The notes below the pieces were generated by a model that worked only from the letters and a program-made list of their open reading frames with translations, had not been told where the DNA came from and did no database searches. Shown one piece after another: positions 36,527-53,274 of a stretch of 64,000 bases of DNA. Each line of letters begins with the position of its first letter. Positions within the stretch are counted from its first letter, which is position 1. The stretch lies in assembly GCA_023515745.1 (NCBI GenBank), contig JALECJ010000056.1:791409-855408 (forward strand), given 5' to 3'. The DNA comes from Amoeboaphelidium protococcarum. Taxonomy: Eukaryota > Aphelidiomycota > Aphelidea. The position numbers and the translations under genes are program-made.

Positions 36527-37072
36527 ATGACGTGGGAGTCGGGTCTATTTCTATTCGCTGTGTTCATGGCAGCTGTACTCTTATTTATTATGGTGTTCTT
36601 TGTAAGATTATGCTCTGGCGATGGTAGTTCAAGATGTCCGATATGTGTTTACGATCTACATGTAGATTATAATGTTTTCAGATTTGGAATGTGATTTTAT
36701 TAATCCTATAGATTTATGTAAAAAACTTAATCAGGTAAGCAATTCATACTGGAATAAATTTAGTGGTTCAACTTCTGTCCTGTGTTGTATTAATGAGTGT
36801 GTGTGTAGTTCATCTTGCCCGAGTATGCTCTTCATGCCGTGTTGGTGGTCATGTTCCTGTTGGGTGGATAGTTTATGGCACTGGCGTGGAATCTCCCCTT
36901 GCTCGGCTATCACGTATATAACTTTCAAAAGTAGAGACACGTCCTGGATGCCACTGAGATATTCCGGACACTTAGTATGCACAAGAAGGAGGCTTTCGCT
37001 AAGCTTGGGTTCTACATGCTCTCGTTTTTCTATTATCTTTATAGAATGATTCTGGCTCTGTTAGAGAGTTGA
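36527..37072 (+). CDS. ERV14: Cornichon family ER cargo receptor (Erv14-like)
   Basis: A 135-residue membrane protein in three exons (36527-36601, 36666-36734, 36809-37072); introns of 64 and 74 nt end in TGTAG. The first exon is one membrane helix ([19 protein letters not shown]). The junctions create [22 protein letters not shown], then [49 protein letters not shown] and the last helix [14 protein letters not shown], which is the Erv14/cornichon consensus. These proteins load membrane cargo into COPII vesicles; SEC23 of the same coat is encoded 6 kb away. Confidence 0.92.
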
Positions 37073-37320
37073 TATGTATAATTGAGTCGGAATTGATAAA
37101 CATTGATTATACTTGGTACTCCCAACTGAATGTCATGAGTTGATTATATACACTTTAGCTTCATCACTTGATTAATCGCTTCTTATTTTATACATCACTG
37201 CTATTGTATTTTTTCATGCTTTTATCATTCTATACATTTTTATTCTCAATAATTATTGTATAATATAATTCGCGCGTAGAAGTAAAAGTATCATCTGTCT
37301 ATCCACCCAACCATCCGCAT

Positions 37321-39690
37321 TCAGATGAGTCTAAATTCTGCACAAAGTGGGATATGATCAGATGGGAACGTGTAGTTGGGAAATCCAAAACTTTCGACAC
37401 CTTCAATAGAGAAGAGTTGTTGTTATTGCAACTTATCCAGAGGTCTATTCTACTAGCGAAGTGTATTCGTCATCATGAACAGAGAGGTGGTCTCTTGATT
37501 GTGGTCCATTGCCAGTCTGACATGATCCTGCTTGGCCACAGCGTCCAGATTAATATCTTTAGCGGTACTTTGATCCTTATGCAGCAGGTAACCACCCAAT
37601 ACTCTTTCTAGGTGTAGCGAGTCAGAGTGAAAGATGTAATCAATAGCACCGGTAAAAGAGTCAGTATGGTTTGTGAATGGAAGTCCAACTACACCATCCG
37701 CAGTTACATCTCTATCTTCCACAGATCTATACGCACTTTGTAGCTATTTGCCTAAATGATGCTGGCACGAGTCACTGCTTGATATCCTGCCATAATCAGA
37801 CTCTTTCCAACTGCGAAACTTTTTAATTAATTGCTAAGATTCCGTATCTGGATCCACTTCATCATCGCTATCAATTTCATCAATATTCAAATTTGATATT
37901 TCATCAGTGCCTTGACCATCACACACCACTTCATTTTAAGTGGATATGCTGTCAGTGCTTTTCACTTTGACAGGTGGTGATGTGTCACTGAAGCATGGCG
38001 CCATGTCTTTGTGCTCCCCAATATAAGATACTCCATCATCATCAGATGAGGTGACATAGGCATACACTAGACTGGTTGGTAGAGAGTTGAAATCTCCAGT
38101 AAGAACAATATCAATATCCTGGATGTGTGGAAATTTCTACAATACCAACTGGTAATACTTTTTCATCTCATCCAACAACATTACAGTCTATACGAACTTA
38201 ACATCCGCAAACTGAGGATCCCAATGTATATGAACATTCACTACGAATATGAACTTGTCTCTATTGACCATTGACTGCAAGACACAACCGACAGCTATAT
38301 TGTCTTTACTCACAAATCTCTGGAATAGAATATCACTCTTCACAAAGTCATTTCTATTCAGAGCCAGGCGGGAGAACTCGGCAGTGAATGGCCTCATGTC
38401 TAATCGCTAGAAGAATTGAGTATTCCACAATATCGAACAACCATCAGATCCAGGAAGCCGATTATTGTTATCATTACTTTTGTTAGGTGCAGCGTCCGTT
38501 TAACCATCAGAGTTTTAATTATGTAGATTAGAAGAGGAGGATTAATTGTCATTGAATCTCTTCTACACTGGCAGAAATCTCCATCGCGACTTGGGCATAA
38601 ATATCCCATCCCACAGCGAGTCTTCAAATAAGAGTGGTCTACACTTTGCGTCACCTTCCTGCATTTAATGAGCACATACGAACGATGTAGATTCTGCACT
38701 TATCCAGTCACCAAGAATCCTTTACTGCCATACAGAACTTTCAATCTCCTGTAAGCATATGATGATGCCACTCTCTCTGTAATCTTGAGACAGAGCGCGC
38801 AAGGTAAATTCAATACGTGGCCATCTATACTTAAAGTCAACCACCGATTACGGCGAATGCCAGTATCTATCCATCTTCGCATATCGCTCACTTAAAATGT
38901 TGAAGGTGATGACTCTGAACGAGGCCTAGAATGGATCCTGACGCACGGGGGAGACTTAAATCCATCGGCGCACAGGATATTTGTATGGAATCAGAAGTTC
39001 CTGAGGAAGCGAGTCTCTGAGTTAGGCCACCAGTCCCTCAGTACCGAGTCGGTATAACATATCCACATAAATCCGATTTAGTTGTTGATTACCTTCAACG
39101 CCTAGAAATTACAGTCGCGGCAATAGACCAATAGTCACCGGAATATCAGCGAGGCTATTGTCAAAGATCCAAAACTCCACCAGTTGACCCAACTTGTAAA
39201 TCTCAAAAGGAATCTACCTGATCTAATTGGCAGATAAATCTAACACTCTTAATTACTTCAACTGCAATATCGCAGACGGAAAATCAGCAAATTGATTATG
39301 ACCCAAATTCAAAACTTGCAAGTGCATAGCGTAGGATTAAATGCTAAGGCTTAGACGAAATAGGCGCATTCCACTCATGTCTAATCCATATTGACCTTTG
39401 CAATTGTTGTCATTCCGTGATGCCAGTTTAAGATGTCTTTCGCAGGCAGCTATCGATAAATCTTGCTGTTACTGATCTTTACCATTAGTACCATTTCGTT
39501 TTACCTTGCGAACACTTGATGTTGATGACGAAGATTATTATGATGAAGATTGCCGTGATTTGATAGTCTTATCAACTTGAGCTAGAAGTAACGCGTACCC
39601 GTGAGGTAAAGTTCCGCAGTTCAACGATAGCTAATATCTAAGGTAAGATTACTACTGATAATTTGACTCTAATTACTAGTCTTTACCCAT
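37321..39690 (-). CDS. CCR4: CCR4 deadenylase: leucine-rich repeats plus EEP nuclease
   Basis: A 789-residue single-exon protein, the catalytic poly(A) nuclease of CCR4-NOT. A Gln/Ser-rich N-terminus precedes leucine-rich repeats (LQVLNLGHNQFADFP, LRVLDLSANQIRQIP, LVEFWIFDNSLADIP). The exo-endo-phosphatase domain starts at FRVITFNILSERYA and carries the catalytic residues in IICLQEIE, LTGDFNSLP and the terminal FPSDHIPLCAEF. Two acidic or Asn/Ser-rich insertions interrupt the nuclease domain, near residues 380-420 and 560-620. The LRR region, which binds CAF1, is retained as in yeast. Confidence 0.94.
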
Positions 39691-39882
39691 AATTGCCAGC
39701 GAATGTTTAACTAAAGTAGAAAGAGCACTTACAACGTGCAATTGTCAGAGCGATGATCAAAAGTCGAAATGGAATGAAAATTCGACATTAAAATATCATC
39801 CTGAAAGTCCCAACATAGGTAACAACTCTAAATCATTAAGATAGAAATCAGAATACCGAGAGTATTAATAATATTAAGGCAT

Positions 39883-42423
<2,541 letters not shown>

Positions 42424-42864
42424 ACTATGCTAGATGTTGCTTCAGAATTAAGTGTTAATACAAGAGGTGACTATCTGCAAATGATATACTATAAAGTGAG
42501 TGAGCTGTATGTTATTAGTGTAAATGTGAGATAACTACAGTATTTTTGCATGCAAGACAGGTGCGAGTAAAGAAGAAGAGAAAACAGAGAACGAGAGCGA
42601 CTGACTTGAAACGTTTCAAACATCAGCCAGGCGGGAGCGCGGAGATGAGAAATAGAACAGAGACTGTGAGAGATGAAACAACACCCAGACGCGTTCTTTC
42701 AAGTGTAAAACGGGAAGGTTTTGGCTGAAACGGTAAACGTGGAAAATGTCTGTAGAAGATAGTCATTATAAATCATCTCAATACTCGGTCAATCACAAGA
42801 TATCTTCCTTATATATTCCTGACAGTGTATCAACTCAACTTTGTTTCACATGAGTGCAGCATTT
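42424..42864. promoter_or_regulatory. Gap between SEC23 and the kinesin gene, likely kinesin promoter
   Basis: This 441-bp gap lies upstream of the kinesin start and downstream of SEC23's stop. Positions 42560-42680 are purine-rich on the plus strand, so pyrimidine-rich on the kinesin sense strand. A plus-strand frame here (42546-42726) is Arg/Lys-rich because of that composition and is not taken as a gene. Confidence 0.4.
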
Positions 42865-45177
<2,313 letters not shown>

Positions 45178-45641
45178 GTTAAACTGAAATCTTAAGTAAC
45201 TCGAAAATGAAAGTTAATTCCAAAACTAGTAGATGTATAGAGTTTAGATTTAAAATAATAACAACCTTCAGCTACAGTAGTTCAAGTCAACTTATTGAGA
45301 GAGAGATCAAGAGGGAGAGAAAGAGAAAGCACGAGAGAGTTTTGACGAAAGAGCGACCGCTAAACACAACTACAGAGAGAGCGCGCTATTTTGATAGTGT
45401 GAGCTAACAGACGAACATGCGAGCAGTGGAAAGGACAAAAGTGTTTTACTGTAAAGTCTATGCTATTTTGCCAGACGATTTACTGCATTACAAAAGGATC
45501 GCTCGCTTTGGCGGCAGTATACTGTAAGTTGAATAAATAGATAGTCGTGTACCGAATATAGTATAAAAACGGATCATAAAATTAAAGATTACAAATGCAA
45601 CTTAACTGATTTTATACCCCACATTAGAAAGCAATTGTGAA
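45178..45641. promoter_or_regulatory. Gap between ceramide synthase and SEC23, likely SEC23 promoter
   Basis: Positions 45296-45385 are almost pure purine on the plus strand (GAGAGAGATCAAGAGGGAG and similar), hence a strong CT tract on the SEC23 sense strand about 120-210 bp before its ATG. No gene-like frame is supported. Confidence 0.45.
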
Positions 45642-47060
45642 TCAATCATCCTCTTCATCTTCGCGGACATCCTCAGCACCAGTGCCTTTAATAACTTTCG
45701 TGACCACTTTAACGATAAGCAAGAACCAGTATATGAGAAGTGACTGCAATAGTACAAACAGTGTCAGAAAGAAGATCCATGTGCCAACAGAGAAATATGC
45801 GCCAGGCTTACTATGATCAATTTATGATGATTACTGCTGATCAATCGCAAACATTGCTCTAACCATGTACGGGTTCCACTCGACATTCTTCAAGATATCA
45901 ACAGCATCCACGTAGATTGATCGCACTATGAAGTAGTATAAAATATGCCTGGTCACTAGCCACACAACGGTGAACAAGCCAAATAGAATATCACAGATGA
46001 ACTGATACTTTTTATCTAGTAGATACTTTAGCGACTTGGCAGCACAGAGAAAGACATCCGCTGCATCCATGACTATAAGTACAACATTTCCAATACGCGT
46101 AAAGTGGAATAGGTATGAACTGAGGACAAGCATAGACGTAATACCATGATGCGCAGTCATGGCCCAGTGATCCTTTCTACGCTCATGTCTCTCTGTAAAG
46201 AAAAGAAACTAAGACAACTACTGCAGCCAGAACGATGCTTGCACCAAATAGTACCACTTTATCAGGCTAGGCAACTAATACACCGGGTAATCAGTCCAGC
46301 ACTCTCGCAAGTTGAATGGATAATATTTCTCACGTGACCATATGTACAAGCCCATAGATAGGGAGCATACATAATAAATAAACAGATAAGACTATTCAGC
46401 AAATCGACTTGCCATGGCTGATCTAACAGAGACTTGAGCTTTAAGTAACTCATTCTACATCACAGATGATGCCTTTTAAGGACTAGCATCAATCGAAGCC
46501 ACTTTGACACGATGAAAAGCGAACGTGTACAGTCCGAGCGTGAGAGTCTTTTATATCACCGTCATAATAGCAATCCAGCCCAGCACAAACAAGATGTCAT
46601 ATGGACCTTTCTAAAACAACACGCCTTGATCATCCAAGTTATGATTATATGATTAATCAGCGATGGTATTAGGCACTGGGTAGGATAGAGAGATGAATTA
46701 CTTCAGCGAAATACGTGCAGATTAAATATTCTAGCAGATGGGATTCGGATTTCCCACGGCGCAGTAATTCTGCTTTACATACTTTACACAGTTGACGACG
46801 AACATGACAATCAGAATGGCATACAGATACTTTCTCACCATATTTCCACTTTTCTACTCTTACTTTACGCTATTCACAACCTCATCCACAGTGGCTTTAA
46901 ACTATTACTACTACTATTACTAAGCTGGTAACTAATCACGAGATGTCTGCGCCAAATCGCTGTCATTCTACTAGTAATTCGAGCTCTTCTCTACACTCGT
47001 TTCCTACTTCTATTGAGGTAATACCTGCAAATCCTCTAGGCCCTTCTTTTACAGAGTCAT
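45642..47060 (-). CDS. LAC1: Ceramide synthase (LAG1/LAC1 family, TLC domain)
   Basis: A 472-residue multi-pass ER membrane protein that N-acylates sphingoid bases. After a Gln-rich N-terminus come several hydrophobic helices (YLYAILIVMFVVNCV, DILFVLGWIAIMTVI) and the TLC/Lag1 motif: RRKDHWAMTAHHGITSML with the His-His pair, SSYLFHFTRIGNVVLIVMDAADVFLCAAKSL, then further helices. It ends with an acidic tail (TGAEDVREDEEDD). Codons in the N-terminal region include seven consecutive TAA/TAG (46902-46922). The start at 47060 is the first ATG of the open frame; the Met of MVRKYLYAIL could be an alternative. Confidence 0.9.
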
Positions 47061-47722
47061 CCGCGGAATAATAATAAGAATAATGTCAAATGTGAATAGG
47101 ATTAATAAAATTGTATGAATCTGAATAGGGACAACAAGAATGAAAGGTATATTTTATTTCGATAATAAAAGCCGAGATTCACAGAGCTGGCCTGTCTCCT
47201 TATAACGTGACAGCCGGCCGTGCGAAGAATTAAAATGCGAAGAGATCGCGCACTCGCGCGTCCCCGTTGATGAGATTCAATGACCGCTCTTTTATGATGA
47301 TGCATGGTGCCCTGCTTAATAGTAATGACTTGACAAAGTTTTCAATCAAATTTAACACAAAGAGGCGACGGGTAGTTTCAACCGTAAGAGAGATAAAGAG
47401 AGCGGCGGCTAGAAAGTTGGGCGTAGTGATTACCAATTGGGCTAATGTCATGATCTGCAAACATATTCAATCTCTAAGTGTTATGTTTCAAAGCGCCTTC
47501 ATATTTATTTTATTACAACCTGCAAAAGTAAATTTTTATTCTGTCCCATTAGAGTGGCAATCTAATATACCATTTATAATAAACTTTTATTATTCTTACT
47601 TGTTCTCAATGGTAATCGGGTTCGCTCTCAGAAATACCATCTCGCCGAACTCTTCTCTCTTTCTGTCTAATCAACTTGTCAACTTAACCGTTTATCTTTA
47701 GAGTCTGAATATAGTATTAAAA
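47061..47722. promoter_or_regulatory. Divergent intergenic region between ceramide synthase and EMC2
   Basis: Holds the promoters of both genes. A plus-strand frame (47267-47701) is open but reads as low-information hydrophobic sequence, with no family resemblance. There are CGCG-rich blocks near 47220-47260 (AGATCGCGCACTCGCGCG) and a short CT tract (TCTCTCTTTCTGTC) near 47655, about 65 bp before the EMC2 start. Confidence 0.35.
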
Positions 47723-48919
47723 ATGCTAGCTTCACTTTTTCTACCATCGAATGTTACGAAAAGTCTTTAGCTATTGAAAGACCAGCGACTGCTCGAGAGA
47801 CAAGTTGCCAGTGGACAGTTACCGACCCTGCCTGAAAATAGTCCAGTTTGGAAGCATGTGAAAGACATTTCTAGTTTTAAGGCGGAGAATAAACAAGTTT
47901 TGGATATGTTGGGAGACATCACTTTCCACTTTGGGGTGCCATGTGAGACGATTTATGATTGCGCTGTGGTAGTTCTGGGTAATGCTATGAGTTCGCTGCT
48001 TGTTGACGCGTCTCTGTTGTATGACATTTACGAGCAGGGCATCATTGCTGCTCTAAGATGCTATTAGCTTGGTAGTGGAAGCGGCGATGAAAAGTATTAT
48101 AAGTAAGCTAGCAAGTGGCTATAAGTGCTGGAATCAAAGTTCTCAGTCAGCAGTGTTCGTGTAAAGTTGCTCAAAGTCAAGTTGTACGAGTCAAAGCAGT
48201 AGTGGAGTGAGGCTTACGCTATTTATGATTCTCTAATTAAAACCAAGACTGTTACTCAGAATTCTTAAAGTACCAAGAGCAAAGCGAAATAGTCATAGTA
48301 GGATAAAGAAGTGCTAACGTTTGACTTGGATTAGTCTTTGCAGATTCCTGTTCATTTGGTGCAGCAGGCGATGAAGCAGAGAAGTTAATGTGGCGATACA
48401 GACTCGGCGATTTAGTTGTTGGTGTCGATGCTGGACATTTTCCCATCTGATCCAGAGATTTGGATGTTATTGTGTTCCCTCTATTGTAAGAAGGTGGTGG
48501 GTGGTGATTAATCGACTGCCGACAGTTTATCGTTTATCGACCTGGCAATGTATTGTGTGGAAGAGTTGATTGTGCTGAGGCCTTTGAATTACCTGTACAG
48601 CACCCTATATGGTGAATTGTTACGTAAGAAGGCTGATTTAATTGTTTAATCTTAGCCTGGTGGTACGTTGAGTGACAGTAAAGTGGCACAGACTTATTGT
48701 GATACTCTCTCGTTAAGCCGCAAGTACTTTGCATCCACTTTGGAACTGAATCCTGCGTTCTAATACGCTGCGGAGTAGGTGTGTGCTCTGTAAAAGTAAA
48801 TCAAGTCTGTCCAGGCGCAGTTTAAGTTGACTTTAGATGCATCAGCGAAATCCTCTGCTCAGGTAGATGAGCTGGTCGCGTTATTATAAAGCCAAACATT
48901 AACCTCTAGTACTGCTTGA
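47723..48919 (+). CDS. EMC2: ER membrane protein complex subunit 2
   Basis: A 398-residue TPR protein, the cytosolic scaffold subunit of the EMC insertase. TPR-like helices include DEKYYKQASKWLQVLESKF, LYESKQQWSEAYAIYDSLI, CGDTDSAIQLLVSMLDIFPSDPEIW and LAMYCVEELIVLRPLNYLYST. The closest family signature is LSRKYFASTLELNPAFQYAA, matching LSRKYF.QAL.LN in EMC2. A Gln/Ser/Lys insertion (about residues 200-225) separates two repeats. One exon; about 18 TAA/TAG codons as Gln; stop TGA. The neighbouring ceramide synthase also acts in the ER, but the genes are divergent. Confidence 0.85.
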
Positions 48920-49018
48920 ACGTGATACTGTAACAGTCTTAATATTGAAAATGTCACAATCATAAACCTTACTATTTCCATAAACATATATATTTTTCAA
49001 TCAAAAAAGTATTACTAT

Positions 49019-49561
49019 TCATAACTCCTAACCTTTCGCTAGTAGAATAGGCACTTGAGCCTCTTACAGAATCTTTTGGGAGACACTTCCAATCTGCTGT
49101 CTCTTGGCCGCGTTCTATCCATGACTGCCAACTACGACCACGGAGAACTTATGGGAACTGTATCCGCCACCACCATTCTCTGTATTTATCAATTTAATCA
49201 AAGCCGCTGCAGGATTATGCTCAATTTCGACTACATATTACACGTTAATCTTGAGACCCACCGGGTTACCTTGAGAATCACATAGTTTCCCCAGTTAATA
49301 CTCGTACAGCTCCTTCATCCGCTTAATAGCCAACTTCTCTTCATGCAATGCATCAAACATATCTGAGCCTCCAATATGTCTTTCATTCTGCGGTGGCTAG
49401 ATAATGTGCACCAACGTTAGTACTTCATGATGTTGTGCATCTGGATGGGACTCCTTCTTGTCCTAACATGCGTTATTAATGAGAAGCTGCTCCATAGCAA
49501 TCCTTAAAGCATATCGAGAGCACGATGAAAAATCAGTAGCCACCAATATATTCCTAGTCAT
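49019..49561 (-). CDS. Universal stress protein family (UspA), ATP-binding type
   Basis: A 180-residue single-domain protein. It starts with the usual first strand (MTRNILVATDFSSCSRYALR) and ends with the nucleotide-binding motif G-2X-G-9X-G-S: VVVVGSHGQNAAKRQQIGSVSQKI followed by VPILLAKG. This marks the ATP-binding subclass. Small USPs are common in plants, bacteria and some fungi and protists; the role is usually stress-linked but not specific. The segment GGSDMFDALHEEKLAIKRM is helical as expected. Both TAA and TAG occur as Gln. Confidence 0.85.
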
Positions 49562-49766
49562 ATTGCCTATTACTTATTATTCTATTAAAAGATGAACTAC
49601 AGTATAGAATGTTGAAATTGTTATTAGGAAATTCTGTGCTGATGAAAGGAGGGCCGAGAAGTGTAAGTTGTTCAGTATCACAATTCAGGATCCAATTCTC
49701 TAAACAATAAATAATGTATAACTACAAGTTAACATTGCGATTAGTAAGAATAATATATATTTAGTT

Positions 49767-50333
49767 TCATTATAAAGTTTCTGCTTTGGATCTGAGTACT
49801 CTTTAAAGCTCATCGTGTCCTTGAAGAAGTTCCTGATGAATGAACAAGTGCTACACTTTACCGCTGACAGAATCCGTATACTCGTACGTGACAAATGGCA
49901 TCAGCGTGGAGTGAGACTTTGGCCGCAGTTAACTAACATGGAGCATCATACTGCTAGGCCTTGACCAGAAATCCAAGCGCGTAACTTTAAGTGGAATATC
50001 TTCAATGGACGCGTAAGATTCCGTATCCACTGGAGCCTCTAGCTAGATCACGTACGATCTCAATAGAAGGGATAACAAAGCAGTACTACTCCACCCAGTG
50101 GCAATTACCATTGTTGATACCGCGACAGTGAGCGGACTGACTTGAGGTATAATTGAGGCAGCGGTCTCTGCTATAGCAGCAGTTGATAATGGAGTTGACG
50201 ATAGCTGCTCCGATTCCGCCATCTTTGCAGCAGCAGATACACTAACTTTGCGCGTTGGATTAAGCACAAAGAAGGGCACGCAAGCAGTGGCAATGAATGC
50301 GGTACTCAGTGATATTTTCTTTAGCAATTTCAA
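49767..50333 (-). CDS. TMEM70-like mitochondrial membrane protein
   Basis: A 188-residue protein with two hydrophobic hairpin segments: ISLSTAFIATACVPFFVL and PLTVAVSTMVIATGWSSTALLSLL, followed by RSYVIQLEAP and a soluble tail containing SMMLHVSQLRP and HLFIHQELLQGHDEL. The order (helix, loop, helix, then Y-V-x-x-L and a beta-rich tail) matches TMEM70 and relatives, which assist assembly of respiratory complexes. Similarity is by pattern only, so the family assignment is moderate. Chosen start 50333 gives a short basic N-terminus (MKLLKK). Confidence 0.6.
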
Positions 50334-50890
50334 TGGGCCGATATATGGGCTTTTATATATCTACTTCCACTCTTTGACATTGTACTGTACGTTAAGATTC
50401 AATTAATTCTATGTTACACGCGTCTACGTATCATTCACTTTAACATTCAGCGACGAGCTATGTCTTATCAGTTGTGCAGTCTTGATATGTCTCTAGTTGC
50501 TTGACTTGACAATATTAATTGTCATTTTATTAGAACACTTCCAAATCATCGCCATTTAATTATATAATTCCACGTTTTTTTAATAGAAGCGATAAGACTA
50601 AAGAGAAATCAGTCTTGTAACATTATTTATACACGCGTTCCGTTATGATTTGGCTGCGTTCTTTTACTCTCATTCTCTCACTAACTCACTCGCTCGTTCG
50701 CTCTCTTTCGACTCCGCGCTTATTCCTTCATCAATCAATCACCTACTGAGTGCATTTACTATTTAACACCTAAAATACTATAAGTTTTAACTTGTTTGCA
50801 TTGTGTCTCTGTATCTCTGTCTAAAGTATACCATTAAAGTTTACATATCCTTTGGATAAGTATTATCACATAAGTAGTAGAATCACAATA
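50334..50890. promoter_or_regulatory. Promoter region upstream of the Seb1-like gene
   Basis: Divergent gap between the TMEM70-like gene and the Seb1-like gene. A CT-rich block on the plus strand (about 50655-50735, with CTCACTCGCTCGTTCGCTCT) lies some 160-240 bp before the Seb1-like ATG. The remainder is AT-rich, and no open frame is supported. Confidence 0.45.
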
Positions 50891-53074
50891 ATGTCGTCTT
50901 AGAATCCTGAAAATCATCCGGTGGTTGTCCAGTTGGAATAATTGCTGCAATCGTATTATAGTAGTAATAATCAGTCAGAGTAGTAGTAGCAGTAATCATC
51001 TTCATCATCCAGTTTTAGAGTATCAGCCAGCAAGATCCAAGGTGTCACAAAGCATGCTATAAAGAATGCACACATGTACAAAATGATTGTCTGGGCGGTG
51101 GAGAGATATCTGGCCAAGTGTCCCGTCAACTACAGAATCTACGGAATATACACGGTGGACTCGATCTGTCGCGCCTTGAAGAAGGATTTTGATAGCGTTG
51201 GTCGTAAAGGTAATGGGTCTTCATCGTCATCATCATCATCTTTGAAGTATAAAGAATCTTTACAGGCGCGTATTTCATCTAAGCTATAGGAAATCTTCTC
51301 ATTTCTGGTGAAGAAGAGTAGTAGTGGTAGTAATGAGAGTGTTAATAATTCGGAATCATCAAATACTATATCCCGTACAGATGAGGCTAAAGTTTGCAAG
51401 TTGATTAGCATGTGGTAGAAGAGTGGTATATTTGAAGGTACTGTAATACGTGATTTGCTTCAGTAATATCAGCAGTTTTAAGCGAAAGAAGGTGGCGAAT
51501 AGGAAGAACAAGAGGAGGAAGTTGAGTAAGATGTCAATGACGAAGATAGTATTGAGAGTGATGGTGATGAAGTTGCATAAAAGTCGTCTTTGGCACTAGG
51601 CAATTAGAGTGATGCTTAAAAGTCATCTATGGCTCCCACCAGTTAGCCGCATACATCTTCTGGTACAATGTCATTGCCAACCGGCTCATCATTATCTTTG
51701 CATGCAACCACTCCACGAAATAATGTCGACAATCCCCTGCAGTTTGATTATGGAGATGAAGAATTCCAGCCAGTGGTGGTGACGAATGGTGGTCCGGTGA
51801 CTTCTGTTGGTGGAGAGGGAAATAATACTTAGTAGGTGGTTTTGGATTAATAAGGCGCGATGCAGAATAGTTTGTAGACTCAGGCAATACTGTAGATATC
51901 GTAGTACTTGCAGTAGTCTATCGGTGCATAGTAGTAGAAACCGCAGCAGTAGTAGTAGTATCCATAGGTATAATAATAATATATGCCGTAGAATTAGATG
52001 CAGCAGCCGTTGTAATAGTCACAGAATCCCGCGCCAATGACTTTCAGTCTACCGGATCCAGATGTTCTTGCCAGTTTAGCTGCTAATTTCAACATTCCAT
52101 CTCCTGCTGCATCATAGTAATATTAATATTAATATCCTGCTAATAATTAGGTAGCTTAGGAACACAATAACTATGCGGTTGTTGGTAATAGTAACTAGTA
52201 ATAGTTTGAAAACGATTCTCAGTTTAAACGTCGTAAAACAGATGCGTATCAAGCCACAAACTACGCTTAAGCTCCATCATAATAATATAATTTTAATCAG
52301 TAATACTAGCAAGCGGAACAATAGCAGTAGTAACCTTATTAGCGGCGGTAGCATTCGATTACTCAGCCTGGAGATGTTAGTTAGAAATGGCTCTAAAGAG
52401 TTCAACCATTCCCGTCTAATCCCAATCGGACCATGTATGCTGATCCGGCGGTCCCTTTGGATGAAGTTCATGTCCTCACCAGGACTGTATACTTGGGAGA
52501 TTTACCATCTCATATGGTTGATGCTCAGAGCATTGCACCCCTGGTCGCGTAATTCAATGCTGAAGTTATCACCTTGGTGAAGAGTAAAATGGAAGCGTTT
52601 GTAAAGTTTAGCTCCCGGCAAGATGCGGAATACTTCCGTCAGTATTGTACTGATAATGCCGGCAATCAGCAGTTATAAATACCCGCAATAATAGATTGGG
52701 CATGTGGATTTAGTTTGAGAGAGTTTTTTAATAAAGCGGATGGAGTCTCGGTTTTGAAGATTTCGGAATTGCAGGAGAAGGATGTGAGCAAAATTTGTAT
52801 TGCTCTCGGTATGTCGTTCTTGCAGTAATATTGGCAGCAGGTGTACACCTCGGGTAGTTTATAGTAAAATGTTCAGAGTGGCGGTGGTATATTTTCTGCA
52901 GATATTGAAAGAGCTCAATCTCTCGGTGGAATTTGGTTGGGCGGCCTGGTGGTTGAGGAGCCCGACGCGTACATCAATCCGCCTAAAAGTCCAAATGTAG
53001 ATGTTCTAGTGCTTGATTAGAAGCTAGGAAGTCCTCAAACCACTACTACGTAGAAAAGATCGAGATATAGTTGA
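50891..53074 (+). CDS. CTD-interacting, RNA-binding protein (Seb1/SCAF4/SCAF8/Nrd1-like)
   Basis: A 727-residue single-exon protein. An N-terminal CID (about residues 43-190: RVSASKIQGVTKHAIKNAH, VNYRIYGIYTVDSICRALKK, LISMWQKSGIFEGTVIRDLLQ) would bind the phosphorylated RNA polymerase II tail. An acidic stretch and a long Gln-rich prion-like region follow (about 310-510). The RRM-containing part starts at TRTVYLGDLPSHMV with the RNP1-like KSKMEAFVKFSS, then a conserved C-terminal region with GGIWLGGLVVEEPDAYINPP. This order matches Seb1/SCAF proteins in termination and 3' end choice. By hand count more than 60 codons are TAA or TAG, 22 of them between 51831 and 52017. Confidence 0.88.
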
Positions 53075-53274
53075 AATGGAGTAGTTATCGATCTTTATTG
53101 CTTGAAACACTATTTTCATCTGATAATAGCAAAGCAACTGGCAAAGACGGTTATCGCGACCGTAAAAAATAGTTATAGACTGTTCAATTACAATTTTATC
53201 GCCCTTAATATCAAGCGTAGTACCTATAGCGACGTAAATGCTTTAAATTAATTTAAATTTAAATGTTCAATCAA

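Noticed and set aside
42546-42726. Arg/Lys-rich plus-strand frame upstream of the kinesin gene
   Set aside because: It reflects the purine-rich promoter tract and has no start context or homology.
47267-47701. 139-plus codon plus-strand frame between ceramide synthase and EMC2
   Set aside because: It lies in a divergent promoter, reads as low-information hydrophobic sequence and resembles no family.
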